From assembly GCA_002706765.1 (NCBI GenBank), contig PAJV01000042.1, forward strand, positions 89,927 to 153,926: a DNA stretch of 64,000 nt, read 5' to 3'. Shown here one piece after another: positions 55,373 to 64,000 of the stretch. A program made the position numbers and the translations under genes. The DNA is from Gimesia sp. Lineage in GTDB: Bacteria; Planctomycetota; Planctomycetia; Planctomycetales; Planctomycetaceae. Below the pieces are notes generated by a model that was not told the origin of the DNA, made no database searches, and saw nothing but the letters and a program-made list of their open reading frames with translations. Position 1 is the first letter of the stretch. Each line of letters starts with the position of its first letter.

Positions 55373-55570
55373 ATGCTTGTCCTCAGCCGAAAAAAAGACG
55401 AAAAAATCATTATTGGAGATTCCATCACTTTAATGGTGATTGAAATCAAAAACGATAAAGTACGACTTGGTATAGAAGCACCAAAAGATGTGACCGTGCA
55501 TCGGGAAGAAGTCTACGCCGCCATCAAAGAACAGAGCGAGCACGACAACACCAACTGCGAAACTCCTTAA
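55373..55570 (+). CDS. csrA: Carbon storage regulator CsrA
   Basis: 65 aa from the ATG at 55373, the point at which the family begins (MLVLSRKKDEKIIIGDSITL); AGGGA precedes it. A longer upstream frame (from 55283) has no similarity to the family. CsrA is a dimeric RNA-binding protein that blocks translation at GGA hairpins. The conserved C-terminal binding segment (APKDVTVHREEVYAAIK) with Arg near 44 is present. It is monocistronic here, away from the flagellar genes with which csrA often travels. Targets are unknown. Confidence 0.96.
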   Translation: MLVLSRKKDEKIIIGDSITLMVIEIKNDKVRLGIEAPKDVTVHREEVYAAIKEQSEHDNTNCETP

Positions 55571-55614
55571 GCAGTCGTTCCCATTCCACATCATCAGTCA
55601 TGCGCCAGTTGAAC

Positions 55615-56508
55615 TCAGCTGTCCTGTGCCTGAGCCCACATTTTATCGAAGACTTTTCGTTGCTCAGCTAATGCAGCCACGGTGTCTGTTTTGGGCACGC
55701 TACCTTCTTCGAGCATCAACCAGCCTGTATAATTCGCGTCCGCCATCAACTCGAAAAACTCTTTGTGCGGGTACGGGTTGTGGATCAGGTCGTGAATGTG
55801 CGTCGTATCTCCCAGGCGATCTTTGACCATTGCGAAATTCGCCGCCAGCCCCGCCCCTTCCAGATCCTGCTTATTGCAGTTCCAGCAGATCGCCACATTC
55901 GGATTCACGGCAACATCCAGAATTTTTCGAATCGTCGGCAGATGGGCACACTTGCCGTGCACTTCCAGTCGAATCTGCTGTCCAAAGTCAGCACCGAATT
56001 CCCCCAGTTCATTCAGCGATTTTCCGATCTGCTCGATCGTCACATTTTCCGGAACGCCCACATGGAAGGAATCGGGTTTCACCTTCACGCCTGTTGCCCC
56101 GACATCATGGCTGAGTTTGATGAAGTCTTTGGTATCGGCAATCGCTTTCTTCAATTTGATCGGATCGGGGCTGTCATAGCGTTCATTGCTGCCAATTCCC
56201 ACTAACGTCACTGGGCTGTCCGCAAAGCGCTTCGCGACTTCCTTCCGCTGATCTGCTGTCAACGAACGTTCCACACCATGCGCATGCGTGGTTCGCAGTT
56301 CGACCCCCAGAACATTCGCTGTTTCACAGTTTTTCAACAGGGTTGGCAAATCCCAGTCCTTGGCCCACTGGTAAGTTACCAGACCATACTGTGCCTGTTT
56401 CGCTGATTTTTTTTCTGCAAACACGGAGCCCGACAATCCACAGCCCAGCGCCAGAGTGCTTCCGGCGGCAGCGGTTTTCAAGAAGTCGCGACGTGAGTAA
56501 TAGTCCAT
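55615..56508 (-). CDS. Tat-exported sugar phosphate isomerase/epimerase-like protein
   Basis: 297 aa. A twin-arginine signal (SRRDFLKTAAAGSTLALGCG) predicts folded export. The rest is a xylose-isomerase-like TIM barrel (AP endonuclease 2 superfamily): LGVELRTTHAHGV, VTLVGIGSNERYDSP, the metal-ligand region IRLEVHGKCAHLPTI, and IHDLIHNPYPHKEFFELM with a Glu in LMLEEGSV near the end. Such proteins usually bind a divalent metal, and here the likely Glu and His ligands remain. Planctomycetes have many exported copies, with unknown carbohydrate substrates. Confidence 0.9.
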   Translation of the reverse strand: MDYYSRRDFLKTAAAGSTLALGCGLSGSVFAEKKSAKQAQYGLVTYQWAKDWDLPTLLKNCETANVLGVELRTTHAHGVERSLTADQRKEVAKRFADSPVTLVGIGSNERYDSPDPIKLKKAIADTKDFIKLSHDVGATGVKVKPDSFHVGVPENVTIEQIGKSLNELGEFGADFGQQIRLEVHGKCAHLPTIRKILDVAVNPNVAICWNCNKQDLEGAGLAANFAMVKDRLGDTTHIHDLIHNPYPHKEFFELMADANYTGWLMLEEGSVPKTDTVAALAEQRKVFDKMWAQAQDS

Positions 56509-56805
56509 GAATGCATTCTCCAGAGTGTATTGATACGGTATAGACAGATCGTTTGAGAAAAGTCCGTTCTATGCCCGGCTCTTTGATCTTACCTATTATT
56601 ACGCATTCCGCAGCCAGATTACAAACGTCTTTCTGACGATTTCTGAATCTACCACACAAGCTGAGGGAGCCGTCTGCTTTACAATAAAACTCATTCCTTT
56701 TATAAAACAGGTCAGGATCAGTACTGTCAGCGGGAAAACTCTTTTCTTTCCCGTATTTCAATAAAACGACTGTTGACTTTTAACGATTTGATTCCGAGTA
56801 AGACC

Positions 56806-58716
56806 ATGAACGAAAAAACCGCACCCGAAAAATTTACCTTTCAGGCCGAAATCAAAAAACTTCTGGATTTGCTCTCGCACTCCCTGTACCAGAACCGGGA
56901 AATCGCGATCCGGGAGCTCATTTCAAACGCCTCCGATGCGTTGGACAAATTTCGCTTCATCTCGCTGACCGATGAATCAGCCAAAGATGACCAACCGCTG
57001 GAAATCCGCCTGGAACCCGATTCCGAAAAGCGTGTGCTCGCGATCACCGATAACGGCATCGGCATGACACACGATGAATTAATCGAAAACATCGGCACCA
57101 TCGCCCACAGTGGTTCCCTCGACTTCTTAAGCAAAGCCGCCGGGGACAAGAAGGAAGAAGTCTCCCTGATCGGCAAGTTCGGCGTCGGCTTCTATTCTGC
57201 TTTCATGCTCGCCGACAAAGTCGAAGTTCTCACGCGCAGCTACCAGGACGAGACCGGCTATAAATGGGAATCGGATGGAACCGGGTCCTTCACCATCGAG
57301 CCCGAGGCCGACTTGCCGCGCGGCACATCCATTCGCCTGCATCTACGCAAAGACCTGGATGAATACACCAATGACACTCGGCTGAAATTCATCCTCAAAA
57401 AATATTCAACTTTCGTCCCCTACCCAATCAAAATCGGCGACGAACTGGTTAACGATCAGAAACCGATCTGGATCGAACCCAAAACGCAACTCACGCAGGA
57501 ACAGTACGACGGCTTCTACCAGTATCTCGCTCACAACGGCGAAGAAGCGGCCCGCTGGCATCTGCACCTCAGCAGTGATTCCCCGTTCCAGTTCCACTGC
57601 ATACTCTACTGCCCGCAGACCAACCTGGAACTGATGGGCTTCGGACGCACCGAGCATGGCATCAGCCTGTGTGCCAAACGCATCCTGGTTCAGAACGATA
57701 ACCGCGATCTGCTCCCCGAATACCTGCGGTTCCTGTACGGCCTTGTCGATTCCGCCGATCTCCCGTTGAATATTTCACGCGAATCGCTGCAGGACAACAC
57801 GGTCTTCCGCAAAATCAAAAAAGTGCTCACCAAACGTGTGCTCTCACACCTCGCCTCCATCGCCAAAGACGATGAGGAAAAATACCTCGAGTTCTATCGT
57901 CAGTTCGGCAGCGCCCTGCGGGAAGGCATTGGCTCCGATTTTGAAAACCGCGATGCCCTCGCGAAACTGTTGCGGTTCCCTTCTTCCAAAGGGGCTTCCG
58001 AAAAAGAACTGTTCTCGCTCGAAGCCTACCTGGAACGGGCCGGCGAAGATCAGAAGCAGATCTATTACCTGGGCGGAAACGATTTCAATACGATCGCCCG
58101 CAATCCCAACCTGGAAATCTTCCGCAAGAAGGGCATCGAAGTCTTCTACCTCGAAGACCCGATGGACGAAATCGTCCTCTCCAACCTGGCGAAGTTCTCC
58201 GATCATGACATCGTCTCCATCGATTCTTCCGACGTCAAACTGCCCGGCGATGAAAAAGCCGACGACGAGTCCGAAGAAACCGCAGAGAAAAAAGAGGAAA
58301 CCAAAGAACCGGCAACTCCCGAGTTCGAAAAGGTCCTGTCCCTGTTCCAGGAAGAGCTCAAAGACGATGTCGAATCGGTCACCAAATCCGATCGCCTGAC
58401 CGACAGCCCCTGCTGCCTGGTCATGCCGGAAGGTGCCATCAGTTCTCAACTGCAGAAAGTGTTGAGCATGGGCAATAAAGATTTCCCGACGACCAAACGC
58501 ATTCTGGAAATCAACCCGGACGCCGAGCTCATCAAACGTCTCTGTACGCTTTCCTCCAACAGCGATCAGCACGACTTCATCAAACAATGCGGGCGACAGC
58601 TGTTCTGGAATGCCTCCCTGATGACGGGCATCGCCACCAGCCCAGAGCAGATCACGGAGAACATCCAGAGCATGATGGAAGAACTCGCACAGAAACGCTC
58701 TCCCATTATTACGTAA
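56806..58716 (+). CDS. htpG: Molecular chaperone HtpG (Hsp90)
   Basis: 636 aa from the ATG at 56806; a TTG in frame at 56773 is not needed. Bacterial Hsp90 with all domains: an N-terminal GHKL ATPase (~1-225) with RELISNASDALDKFR, ITDNGIGMTHDELIENIGTIA and GKFGVGFYSAFM. The middle domain (~235-450) carries the catalytic Arg in NISRESLQDN, and a C-terminal dimerisation domain follows (~505-630). A charged Glu/Lys stretch lies near 485-510 (DDESEETAEKKEETKE), where bacterial proteins are usually short of such a linker; this is a mild oddity. The GC-rich hairpin at 58736-58765 lies just past its stop. Confidence 0.97.
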   Translation: MNEKTAPEKFTFQAEIKKLLDLLSHSLYQNREIAIRELISNASDALDKFRFISLTDESAKDDQPLEIRLEPDSEKRVLAITDNGIGMTHDELIENIGTIAHSGSLDFLSKAAGDKKEEVSLIGKFGVGFYSAFMLADKVEVLTRSYQDETGYKWESDGTGSFTIEPEADLPRGTSIRLHLRKDLDEYTNDTRLKFILKKYSTFVPYPIKIGDELVNDQKPIWIEPKTQLTQEQYDGFYQYLAHNGEEAARWHLHLSSDSPFQFHCILYCPQTNLELMGFGRTEHGISLCAKRILVQNDNRDLLPEYLRFLYGLVDSADLPLNISRESLQDNTVFRKIKKVLTKRVLSHLASIAKDDEEKYLEFYRQFGSALREGIGSDFENRDALAKLLRFPSSKGASEKELFSLEAYLERAGEDQKQIYYLGGNDFNTIARNPNLEIFRKKGIEVFYLEDPMDEIVLSNLAKFSDHDIVSIDSSDVKLPGDEKADDESEETAEKKEETKEPATPEFEKVLSLFQEELKDDVESVTKSDRLTDSPCCLVMPEGAISSQLQKVLSMGNKDFPTTKRILEINPDAELIKRLCTLSSNSDQHDFIKQCGRQLFWNASLMTGIATSPEQITENIQSMMEELAQKRSPIIT

Positions 58717-58734
58717 ATCAGATCTCACCTTTGC

Positions 58735-60216
58735 TCACCGCGGTTCCATCTCCGGAGCCGCGGTGTAGTAATACATGTGAGGCACTTCCGGCTGGAACAA
58801 ACCCACCCGATTCCACGGCGCCAGCATCCGTTCCGCCTGTTTGACTCCCTGTTGAACATCTTCCCGGCTTCGATCAGCTTGCTGCTCCCACTGTGATACC
58901 AGTTGCAACCAGTGATCGACAGTCTGTACGAACTCGCTGTCCTCGGCACACAGAAACAACGGCAGCTTCTGTTCCCGGCTGCGCTGTCTCTCAAAACTGG
59001 TCGCCGCTGCAAAATAAAACAGGGTGCTCGCGGTAAACAGATCGAAATCAAATCGGCTGCGATAACAGCAGGCGACCAGCCGATCAATCAATGCCCGCTC
59101 TTTCTGTAACGACTCTGAATACTCAGCCAGTTGTTCCCGCCGAGAGTCTTTTTCCCAGTGCTGCTCCAATAGCGAGACCAGTCGTTCGATGCCGCACAGC
59201 GTGTGCGCGATCCCTGTGCTGTGCAGCGGGTCGATGAAACCGGCGGTGTGAGGCAGCAAAGCCCAGTCTGCCCCTGCACACTGTGTCCACCCCCGCTGCA
59301 GGCGACCGGTGGTCCGCAGTCCTCCACTGGGGGCGACGCATTCTGCTTCAGCGAACTGTGACTGGATCGCGGGATAACGCTCCTGCAACGACTGCCAGTC
59401 CCGGTCTGCGTGTCGCTCATCCAGTACGAAGCCCGCGCTGGTGATGCCGTTATTGAACCGCAGCTGCCACATCCAGCCTTCACTTAAGACATGATGCAGC
59501 GCGCTGTGATCGGAGTTGAACGGATAGTCGTCTTGCGAGATGCCCTGCCCGTCCAGAATGGTCTGCCAGAGAGTGACATTTTGGAAATGCCCGAAGATGG
59601 CGGAGGAACGGGTTTTGAATTCGGTTTCCGGCGTGATGCCCAGCGTCCGGGGCACCAGGCTGGCGGCTCCACTCGCATCAATCAGAAACGCTGCCTGCAG
59701 TTGCACCGCTTCTCCGAGCCTGCTGCCTGTAATGTGCCAACCCTCTGACCGCTGGAGCGCTACTTCGGTCTGATCCAGGTAGACCACATTCGACTTCTGG
59801 ACTTCCTTCGCGAAGAATTCATCCAGGTCTGCCCGGTACCAGTGTGTATCCGCCAGCGATTCACTCAAATTCGCTGTCACCAGCAGTTCACTGCCGTGCG
59901 CAGGCTCCGTTTGAAACATCTGGTCCGGCTGATGGGCGAAGTAACTGAAGCCCCGCTTGACGCCACAGGCGATGTCGGGACAGGCCTGCTGCCACGTCCC
60001 ATACTTGCAAAATGGCTGGAATTGTGGAAGATCGTACTTGTGGGACAGTGACTGGAGCAGATAGCTGGCGGCGGGTGTTGACGATTCCCCAATCGAAAAA
60101 CGGGGATGCCTGCCGCGGTCGATCAGCGCGACCGACAGGCCGATGCGGTCCAGCAACAGCGCCGTCAGGCTGCCACCAAAGCCGGCTCCCAGAATCACGA
60201 CGTCAAATTGCTGCAT
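58735..60216 (-). CDS. FAD-dependent oxidoreductase of the halogenase-like group
   Basis: 493 aa. N-terminal FAD-binding GAGFGGSLTALLL (~10-22) and IDRGRHPRFSIGESSTPAAS, as in flavin-dependent halogenases and geranylgeranyl-reductase-like monooxygenases. The FAD second motif region (GADWALLPHTAGFIDPLHSTGIAHTL) is also of this type. Tryptophan halogenases carry WxWxIP; here the block is GWMWQLRF, so W-x-W is kept but the Ile-Pro is not. Halogenation is therefore unproven; it could be a related hydroxylase or dehydrogenase. It lies convergent to htpG and diverges from the aldehyde dehydrogenase gene at 60316. Similar genes occur as single copies in several planctomycetes. Confidence 0.82.
   Translation of the reverse strand: MQQFDVVILGAGFGGSLTALLLDRIGLSVALIDRGRHPRFSIGESSTPAASYLLQSLSHKYDLPQFQPFCKYGTWQQACPDIACGVKRGFSYFAHQPDQMFQTEPAHGSELLVTANLSESLADTHWYRADLDEFFAKEVQKSNVVYLDQTEVALQRSEGWHITGSRLGEAVQLQAAFLIDASGAASLVPRTLGITPETEFKTRSSAIFGHFQNVTLWQTILDGQGISQDDYPFNSDHSALHHVLSEGWMWQLRFNNGITSAGFVLDERHADRDWQSLQERYPAIQSQFAEAECVAPSGGLRTTGRLQRGWTQCAGADWALLPHTAGFIDPLHSTGIAHTLCGIERLVSLLEQHWEKDSRREQLAEYSESLQKERALIDRLVACCYRSRFDFDLFTASTLFYFAAATSFERQRSREQKLPLFLCAEDSEFVQTVDHWLQLVSQWEQQADRSREDVQQGVKQAERMLAPWNRVGLFQPEVPHMYYYTAAPEMEPR
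58736..58765. repeat. GC-rich hairpin at the htpG / flavoprotein convergent junction
   Basis: CACCGCGGTTCC and GGAGCCGCGGTG pair over 12 bp (one G-U) with a 6-nt loop. It lies just after the htpG stop and covers the last codons of the convergent flavoprotein gene. No T-tract follows on either strand, so if it stops transcription it is not a standard intrinsic terminator. Confidence 0.5.
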
Positions 60217-60315
60217 GAGGGTGGATTGATTCTACCTGATTCAGAGTTTGAAATTAAATCGCAGCAGACATATTAACCGATTGCTGACTCAAAGGCAGGT
60301 TCAGAAGGATAGATC

Positions 60316-61899
60316 ATGCAGATACAACCGGTTCTCATTAACGGACAATGGATCACCTCCACAGGCACCACGATCTTCCAGGCAGTCAACCCTGCCACAA
60401 AGGTCGAGCTGGAACCCGAGTTCCCGGTCAGCACCTGGGACGAAATCGAAGCCGCGATCGAAGCAGCCGCCGACGCTGCGAAAGCCATGCGCGGCTGGCC
60501 GGGCGAACGCTTCGCCGCCTTCCTGGAAGCCTACGCCAACGAAATCGAAAACCGTGCCGACGAACTCGTCGCGATGGCACATCTGGAAACCGGCTATCCC
60601 GAATCGCCCCGCCTGCGAGACGGCGAACTGCCCCGCACGACGAATCAGCTCCGCCAGGCAGCCGCCCATGCCCGCGAAGGTACCTGGACTCAACCCACCA
60701 TCGACACGGCTGCCGGCATCTGTTCGATGTTTGGTCCGATCGGCCCGGTCGCCGTCTTTGGCCCGAACAATTTTCCCTTCGCCTTCAACAGCATCGCCGG
60801 CGGTGACTTCGCTGCTGCCGTCGCTGCCGGGAATCCGGTGATCGCCAAAGGTCACTCTTCGCATCCCCGCACCACGCAGATCTTTGCAGAAGCCGCCGAC
60901 GCTGCTGCCAAAGCGACCGACATGCCCGCCGGTTTCGTTCAGCTCATCTACCGCACGAGTCACGCCGATGGTTGTCGGCTGGTTTCGCATCCCCTGATGG
61001 GTGCCATCGGCTATACCGGCGGACGCAGTGCGGGACTCACAATCAAAGAAGCGGCCGACAAAGCCGGCAAACCGGCCTACCTGGAACTCTCCAGCATTAA
61101 CCCGGTCTTCATTCTGCCCGGCGCGTTGACCGAACGGGGCGCCGACATCGCCGAAGAATTCAAAGGCAGCTGCCTGATGGGAACGGGCCAGTTCTGCACC
61201 AATCCCGGCATGGTCGCCATCAAAGCCGGTGAAACCGCCGACGCCTTCATTGAAGCAGTCAAACAGAAATTCGAAGAGTCCCCCGCCGGCGTTCTGCTGG
61301 GAGAAGGCGTGCAGCATGGCTTCCAGTCCGGCATCACCGCCATCCAGTCCGCCGGCGCTACACTGGTGACAGGCGGCCTGCAGACCGACGGCCCCGGCTT
61401 CTCCTGTGCAAACACCTTACTCAAAGTCAGCGGCAGAAAGTTCCTGGAAAGCCCGGATGCCCTGCAGACAGAAGCCTTCGGAAACAGCTCGCTGATCGTC
61501 GTTGCCGACTCGGATGAACAGCTGGTGCAGATCGCCGAATGCCTGGAAGGCAACCTCACCGGCTGCATTTACAGTCATACCGGCGGCGAAGATGAAGGCC
61601 TGTACGAGCAGCTGGCCCCCGCGTTGCGTCAGAAAGTGGGACGCCTGCTGAACGACAAGATGCCCACTGGCGTCGCGGTCAGCCCGGCGATGAACCATGG
61701 CGGCCCCTTCCCGGCAACCGGTCACCCGGTCTTCACCTCGGTCGGCATTCCCGCCGCCATCCACCGCTTTTCGATGCTGCAGTGTTACGACAACGTTCGC
61801 CCGCAGCGGCTTCCCGAGGCGTTACAACCGAAAAACCCGAACGGCAGCCTGTGGCGGTATATTGATGGAATGTACACACAGGCTGACTACGAAGCGTAA
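60316..61899 (+). CDS. NADP-dependent aldehyde dehydrogenase (ketoglutarate semialdehyde type)
   Basis: 527 aa. An ALDH-superfamily enzyme that oxidises an aldehyde to the acid. The catalytic Cys294 is in GTGQFCTNPG and the general-base Glu257 in YLELSSINPVF. The cofactor region includes FGPIGPVAVFGPNNFPFAF and GNPVIAKGHSSHP. Length and motifs match the 2,5-dioxopentanoate (alpha-ketoglutaric semialdehyde) dehydrogenase branch, used in pentose, glucarate or hydroxyproline breakdown. None of those pathway genes are adjacent, so the substrate is inferred from family. It is divergent from the flavoprotein gene; a GAAGGA lies ~10 nt before the ATG. Confidence 0.92.
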   Translation: MQIQPVLINGQWITSTGTTIFQAVNPATKVELEPEFPVSTWDEIEAAIEAAADAAKAMRGWPGERFAAFLEAYANEIENRADELVAMAHLETGYPESPRLRDGELPRTTNQLRQAAAHAREGTWTQPTIDTAAGICSMFGPIGPVAVFGPNNFPFAFNSIAGGDFAAAVAAGNPVIAKGHSSHPRTTQIFAEAADAAAKATDMPAGFVQLIYRTSHADGCRLVSHPLMGAIGYTGGRSAGLTIKEAADKAGKPAYLELSSINPVFILPGALTERGADIAEEFKGSCLMGTGQFCTNPGMVAIKAGETADAFIEAVKQKFEESPAGVLLGEGVQHGFQSGITAIQSAGATLVTGGLQTDGPGFSCANTLLKVSGRKFLESPDALQTEAFGNSSLIVVADSDEQLVQIAECLEGNLTGCIYSHTGGEDEGLYEQLAPALRQKVGRLLNDKMPTGVAVSPAMNHGGPFPATGHPVFTSVGIPAAIHRFSMLQCYDNVRPQRLPEALQPKNPNGSLWRYIDGMYTQADYEA

Positions 61900-62064
61900 T
61901 CGCAGGCCGGTTCGCGACGGCAGAGACAGCCGCAGAGACAGCGGGAAAAGCGGTTCAGAAACGTTCAGAGAGCAGAATCGGCGAACCTGCCGCGGCGTTG
62001 AAGCCTCTATAGGACTAAGCACTGAGAAAATATGAATTTACAATGATTTTTTATTCCCGTAATG

Positions 62065-62094
62065 TTGTGTAGTCAACGTGTGTGTTGCTATCAT
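62065..62094 (+). promoter_or_regulatory. Candidate promoter of tRNA-Lys
   Basis: TTGTGT (62065-62070) and TATCAT (62089-62094) are 18 nt apart and end about 90 nt before the tRNA. Both hexamers match only partly, so this is a modest prediction. Confidence 0.35.
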
Positions 62095-62184
62095 CCTGAC
62101 TCAGTCAACAAACGGCCTGTCGAGAACAGCAAGCGAATTCCAACGCTTCATTTTCCAGCCGCATCCAATACAGTAAGACTAAAT

Positions 62185-62257
<73 letters not shown>

Positions 62258-62263
62258 CTCACA

Positions 62264-62298
62264 AAGCCTTGAGCTACAATAGCTTAGGGCTTTTTTTA
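62264..62298 (+). terminator. Intrinsic terminator of tRNA-Lys
   Basis: AAGCCTTGAGCT pairs with AGCTTAGGGCTT over 12 bp (two G-U/T-G type pairs) with a 5-nt loop, and is followed by TTTTT. It begins 6 nt after the tRNA. Confidence 0.88.
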
Positions 62299-62727
62299 TT
62301 TTCCGTTTTTGTACCTAAATGATCGATTTTCAAAGTGTACCTAATTTGCTCGTTTTATTTGTATGTAAACAGCGGTTAGAAAACGAAACGCTACCCGTGT
62401 CCGGCAGCCTGTATTGCCGATGCCCGTTCAGGACGATAGACGTCCTTACCACGTTCGAGAGCAAGCGTTTTGTTAAGTATCACCACTTTTGCGCTTTCGG
62501 CCGAAGGGCTACTTGATCAGGCTCCAAATGCCGATCAAAGAGCCGATGAGCAATGCCACGGTCACACATCCGTTCCCGGATCGCTCGGGCTGGAAGACGG
62601 GAAAGGTATCGAAAAATCCACCCAAATTTAGACTCGGGAGGTGCTGTTGTTATAATCGAGAAGGTTGCGAGTCTGGATCGGTTCCAAGCTCAACCCATAT
62701 GGGAAATCTCGGATAAAGACATTAGCC
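62299..62727. other. 429-bp region without a clear gene downstream of tRNA-Lys
   Basis: No supported ORF; a 65-codon frame at 62319-62516 has no ribosome-binding site or domain. GTACCTAA occurs twice (near 62311 and 62336), the only repetition I see. The spot just 3' of a tRNA is a common integration point for islands, but I find no integrase and no repeat of the tRNA end within the window. Confidence 0.4.
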
Positions 62728-63396
62728 ATGCATTCGCTACTCAAAACCTTCGCCTCCGTCTGCCTTCTCGTTTCGAGTGTCTCCGCAGAAGAGTGGAAGT
62801 CAGCCGACGGCGTGATCTCGGTGACCGTGCCGGACGAGTTCCGTTTTGTCGAAACCGAGTCCCAGCCCCCTGTTTCCATCATCTGGGTCTCAACAGATGA
62901 GACTCTCACCCTCATGATTGCTGAAGTGCAAATCCCACCCAATATGCCACTGCGGCTATCCTCGATAGAGCAAGGAATCACCGGGGAAATGGGAGGTCAG
63001 ATTCTCAATTCAACCAGCGAAATGCGCCAGGGCTACGAACTCTTCACCATCACCAACCAGAGTCAGGATTTTACCCCCGAACTGATCATGAGTCAAAATA
63101 TCATTGCGATCAAGGGCAAGGTATACAAGCTCATGGCAATGGGTTTTGGCAAGGACGTCCGCTCGGATCCTGATGCTGAGAAATTCCTGTCCTCATTGAA
63201 AATCCATGTCACGAGACGTGACATACCACCTCAGGCAGCACCAGGTTCACGGGGAGCCTTGACGAATTCCGAAACTTCGATGGTCGATTTCATCTCACAG
63301 AAACTGGGCTCCATCGGTATTCTCCTGCTACTGATCTGCGGAATCGTCACCCTTATTTTACGTGTTTCGAAACGCGACGAACCGAGTGGGCTATAG
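62728..63396 (+). CDS. Exported protein with C-terminal membrane anchor, unknown family
   Basis: 222 aa from the ATG at 62728, which begins a signal peptide (HSLLKTFASVCLLVSSVSA); a longer frame from 62665 would hide it. The mature domain (~25-175) is beta-rich and begins EWKSADGVISVTVPDEFRF, followed by a stretch resembling small DUF1795/PsbP-like exported domains. A C-terminal hydrophobic helix (~192-212, GSIGILLLLICGIVTLIL) would anchor it to the membrane with a short basic tail. I cannot name the family with confidence, and the neighbours give no functional hint. Confidence 0.68.
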   Translation: MHSLLKTFASVCLLVSSVSAEEWKSADGVISVTVPDEFRFVETESQPPVSIIWVSTDETLTLMIAEVQIPPNMPLRLSSIEQGITGEMGGQILNSTSEMRQGYELFTITNQSQDFTPELIMSQNIIAIKGKVYKLMAMGFGKDVRSDPDAEKFLSSLKIHVTRRDIPPQAAPGSRGALTNSETSMVDFISQKLGSIGILLLLICGIVTLILRVSKRDEPSGL

Positions 63397-63723
63397 ACTA
63401 TAATTATAGCAATACAGCGCTGATATGGAAAAACACAACAAAGTATAAAACTGATTGTGCATCATAACAGAAAACGGTCGATATTTGGCACGTCCGAGAA
63501 TTCACATCAGGTTCCCGACAAGTTTTTGGGACGGCGACTCGCCAGCTTGCAATTTCGGTCTTTAACATCGACGCGAGTTGGAGTTGACGCCAATTACATT
63601 CGGTGTTGTCGACCGGACGGGCATAACGACCAAGTTCACGCCGTGGGCGCGTGAGGTCTTGACTTCACAATCAGCGCTACCGCCCGCTCGCGTGCAACGC
63701 CTGGTTATCCAGCTTCCACACGG
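63397..63723. other. 327-bp region of unclear content
   Basis: It begins AT-rich and becomes GC-rich past 63520, and looks less like the rest of the window. Two short plus-strand frames (63457-63654 and 63578-63829) overlap each other and the minus-strand coding end, and have no support. I examined the stretch for integron attC core sites and found no matching pair of boxes. Confidence 0.35.
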
Positions 63724-64000
63724 TTACTTGCCCGTTTCGCATATCGCTGCGTTGTCAGGACCATGGGTGACCTTCGCGACGGACTTGCAGTCGCCGTATG
63801 TCTCAAGCGTTGGAGCGCCCGTCGGATGAACGGTACTGCTCTCGCGCGTCGGCGCATGCAATGTAGCCTTGGCATACGGGGTCTGATCGCAGGCCGATAC
63901 GCTCCGGTAATACTCGACGAAGAAGTTTGTGTTACTGGTCATCCACTTCCAGTCGGCGGGAACCTGGATTTGACCGATGAACGTCTCCTGTTTGGTGCTC
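63724..64000 (-). CDS. 3' end of an unidentified gene (partial)
   Basis: A minus-strand frame is open from the window edge to a TAA at 63726-63724, giving at least 92 codons. An internal ATG at 63942 should not be taken as its start because the frame continues beyond it without a stop (KQETFIGQIQVPADWKW precedes it). The segment has three Cys and no hydrophobic helix. I recognise no family. Frame length and amino-acid variety make coding plausible but not certain. Confidence 0.4.
   Translation of the reverse strand, partial: STKQETFIGQIQVPADWKWMTSNTNFFVEYYRSVSACDQTPYAKATLHAPTRESSTVHPTGAPTLETYGDCKSVAKVTHGPDNAAICETGK

Noticed and set aside
57844-58728. 294-codon frame antisense to htpG
   Set aside because: It mirrors the codon bias of htpG, has Phe/Val-rich antisense composition and no own domain.
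60301-61317. 338-codon frame antisense to the aldehyde dehydrogenase
   Set aside because: It is Gly/Phe/Asp-rich as expected for the complement of a GC-rich gene; the sense gene has intact catalytic residues.
63600-63720. Possible integron attC site
   Set aside because: The region is GC-rich with short complementary bits, but I could not find a paired set of RYYYAAC and GTTRRRY boxes.
63457-63829. Two overlapping plus-strand frames near the right end
   Set aside because: They overlap each other in different frames and the better minus-strand frame, and lack ribosome-binding sites.

Overview
The window comes from a planctomycete, most like the Gimesia/Planctomycetaceae group. The evidence is the set of family signatures: two Tat-exported DUF1501 proteins, two DUF1559 proteins with prepilin-type N-termini around a small transthyretin-like lipoprotein, PQQ-type beta-propellers, BNR sialidase-like and Tat-exported sugar-isomerase-like proteins, and MJ0042-like zinc-ribbon N-termini. 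This is a judgement from protein families; I ran no database search.

Layout. 1-3.9 kb: a polytopic membrane/TPR protein translationally coupled to a seven-CxxCH multiheme cytochrome, then a small exported Cys-rich protein. 4.05-9.25 kb: an ABC efflux operon (FtsX-type permease, lipoprotein, HlyD adaptor, ATPase, second FtsX-type permease). 9.3-16 kb: DUF1501, an orphan LexA-like winged helix, a second DUF1501, and a DUF1559/lipoprotein/DUF1559 group. 16.6-19.4 kb: a secreted beta-propeller and a sialidase-like protein. 19.5-24.8 kb: a TetR-adaptor-RND efflux operon. 25-27.4 kb: a soluble histidine kinase and an NtrC-type sigma-54 activator. 27.5-32.6 kb: rpsO-pnp and an NfeD-family protein. 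33-41 kb: Lhr helicase, a TPR protein with a zinc-peptidase motif, and a MazG-like protein.

41.1-54.2 kb is the most interesting part. It is a co-directional cluster, probably one operon: a secreted prenyltransferase-repeat/HEAT protein; a protein with TonB/TolA-like topology; ExbB/TolQ; ExbD/TolR; a second ExbD with a cytoplasmic zinc ribbon; a 1224-aa protein joining a degenerate FHA domain through one membrane helix to TPR-like and beta-propeller domains; a peptide-binding-protein-like protein with a TPR-like N-terminus and no transporter beside it; and an exported protein of unknown family. I infer a proton-motive-force-driven envelope machine resembling Tol-Pal in architecture.

54.3-61.9 kb holds housekeeping and metabolic genes (MOSC, csrA, sugar isomerase-like, htpG, halogenase-like flavoprotein, aldehyde dehydrogenase). 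A tRNA-Lys(TTT) with a good terminator follows. Beyond it the sequence is gene-poor, with one small exported protein and the 3' end of an unidentified minus-strand gene.

A second result is a dispersed repeat of about 95 bp. Three copies align without gaps (14241-14335 reversed, 52491-52584, 54224-54317), and a fourth is shortened and palindromic (32832-32898). The three long copies begin at, or within about 15 nt after, the stop codon of a gene in the same orientation.
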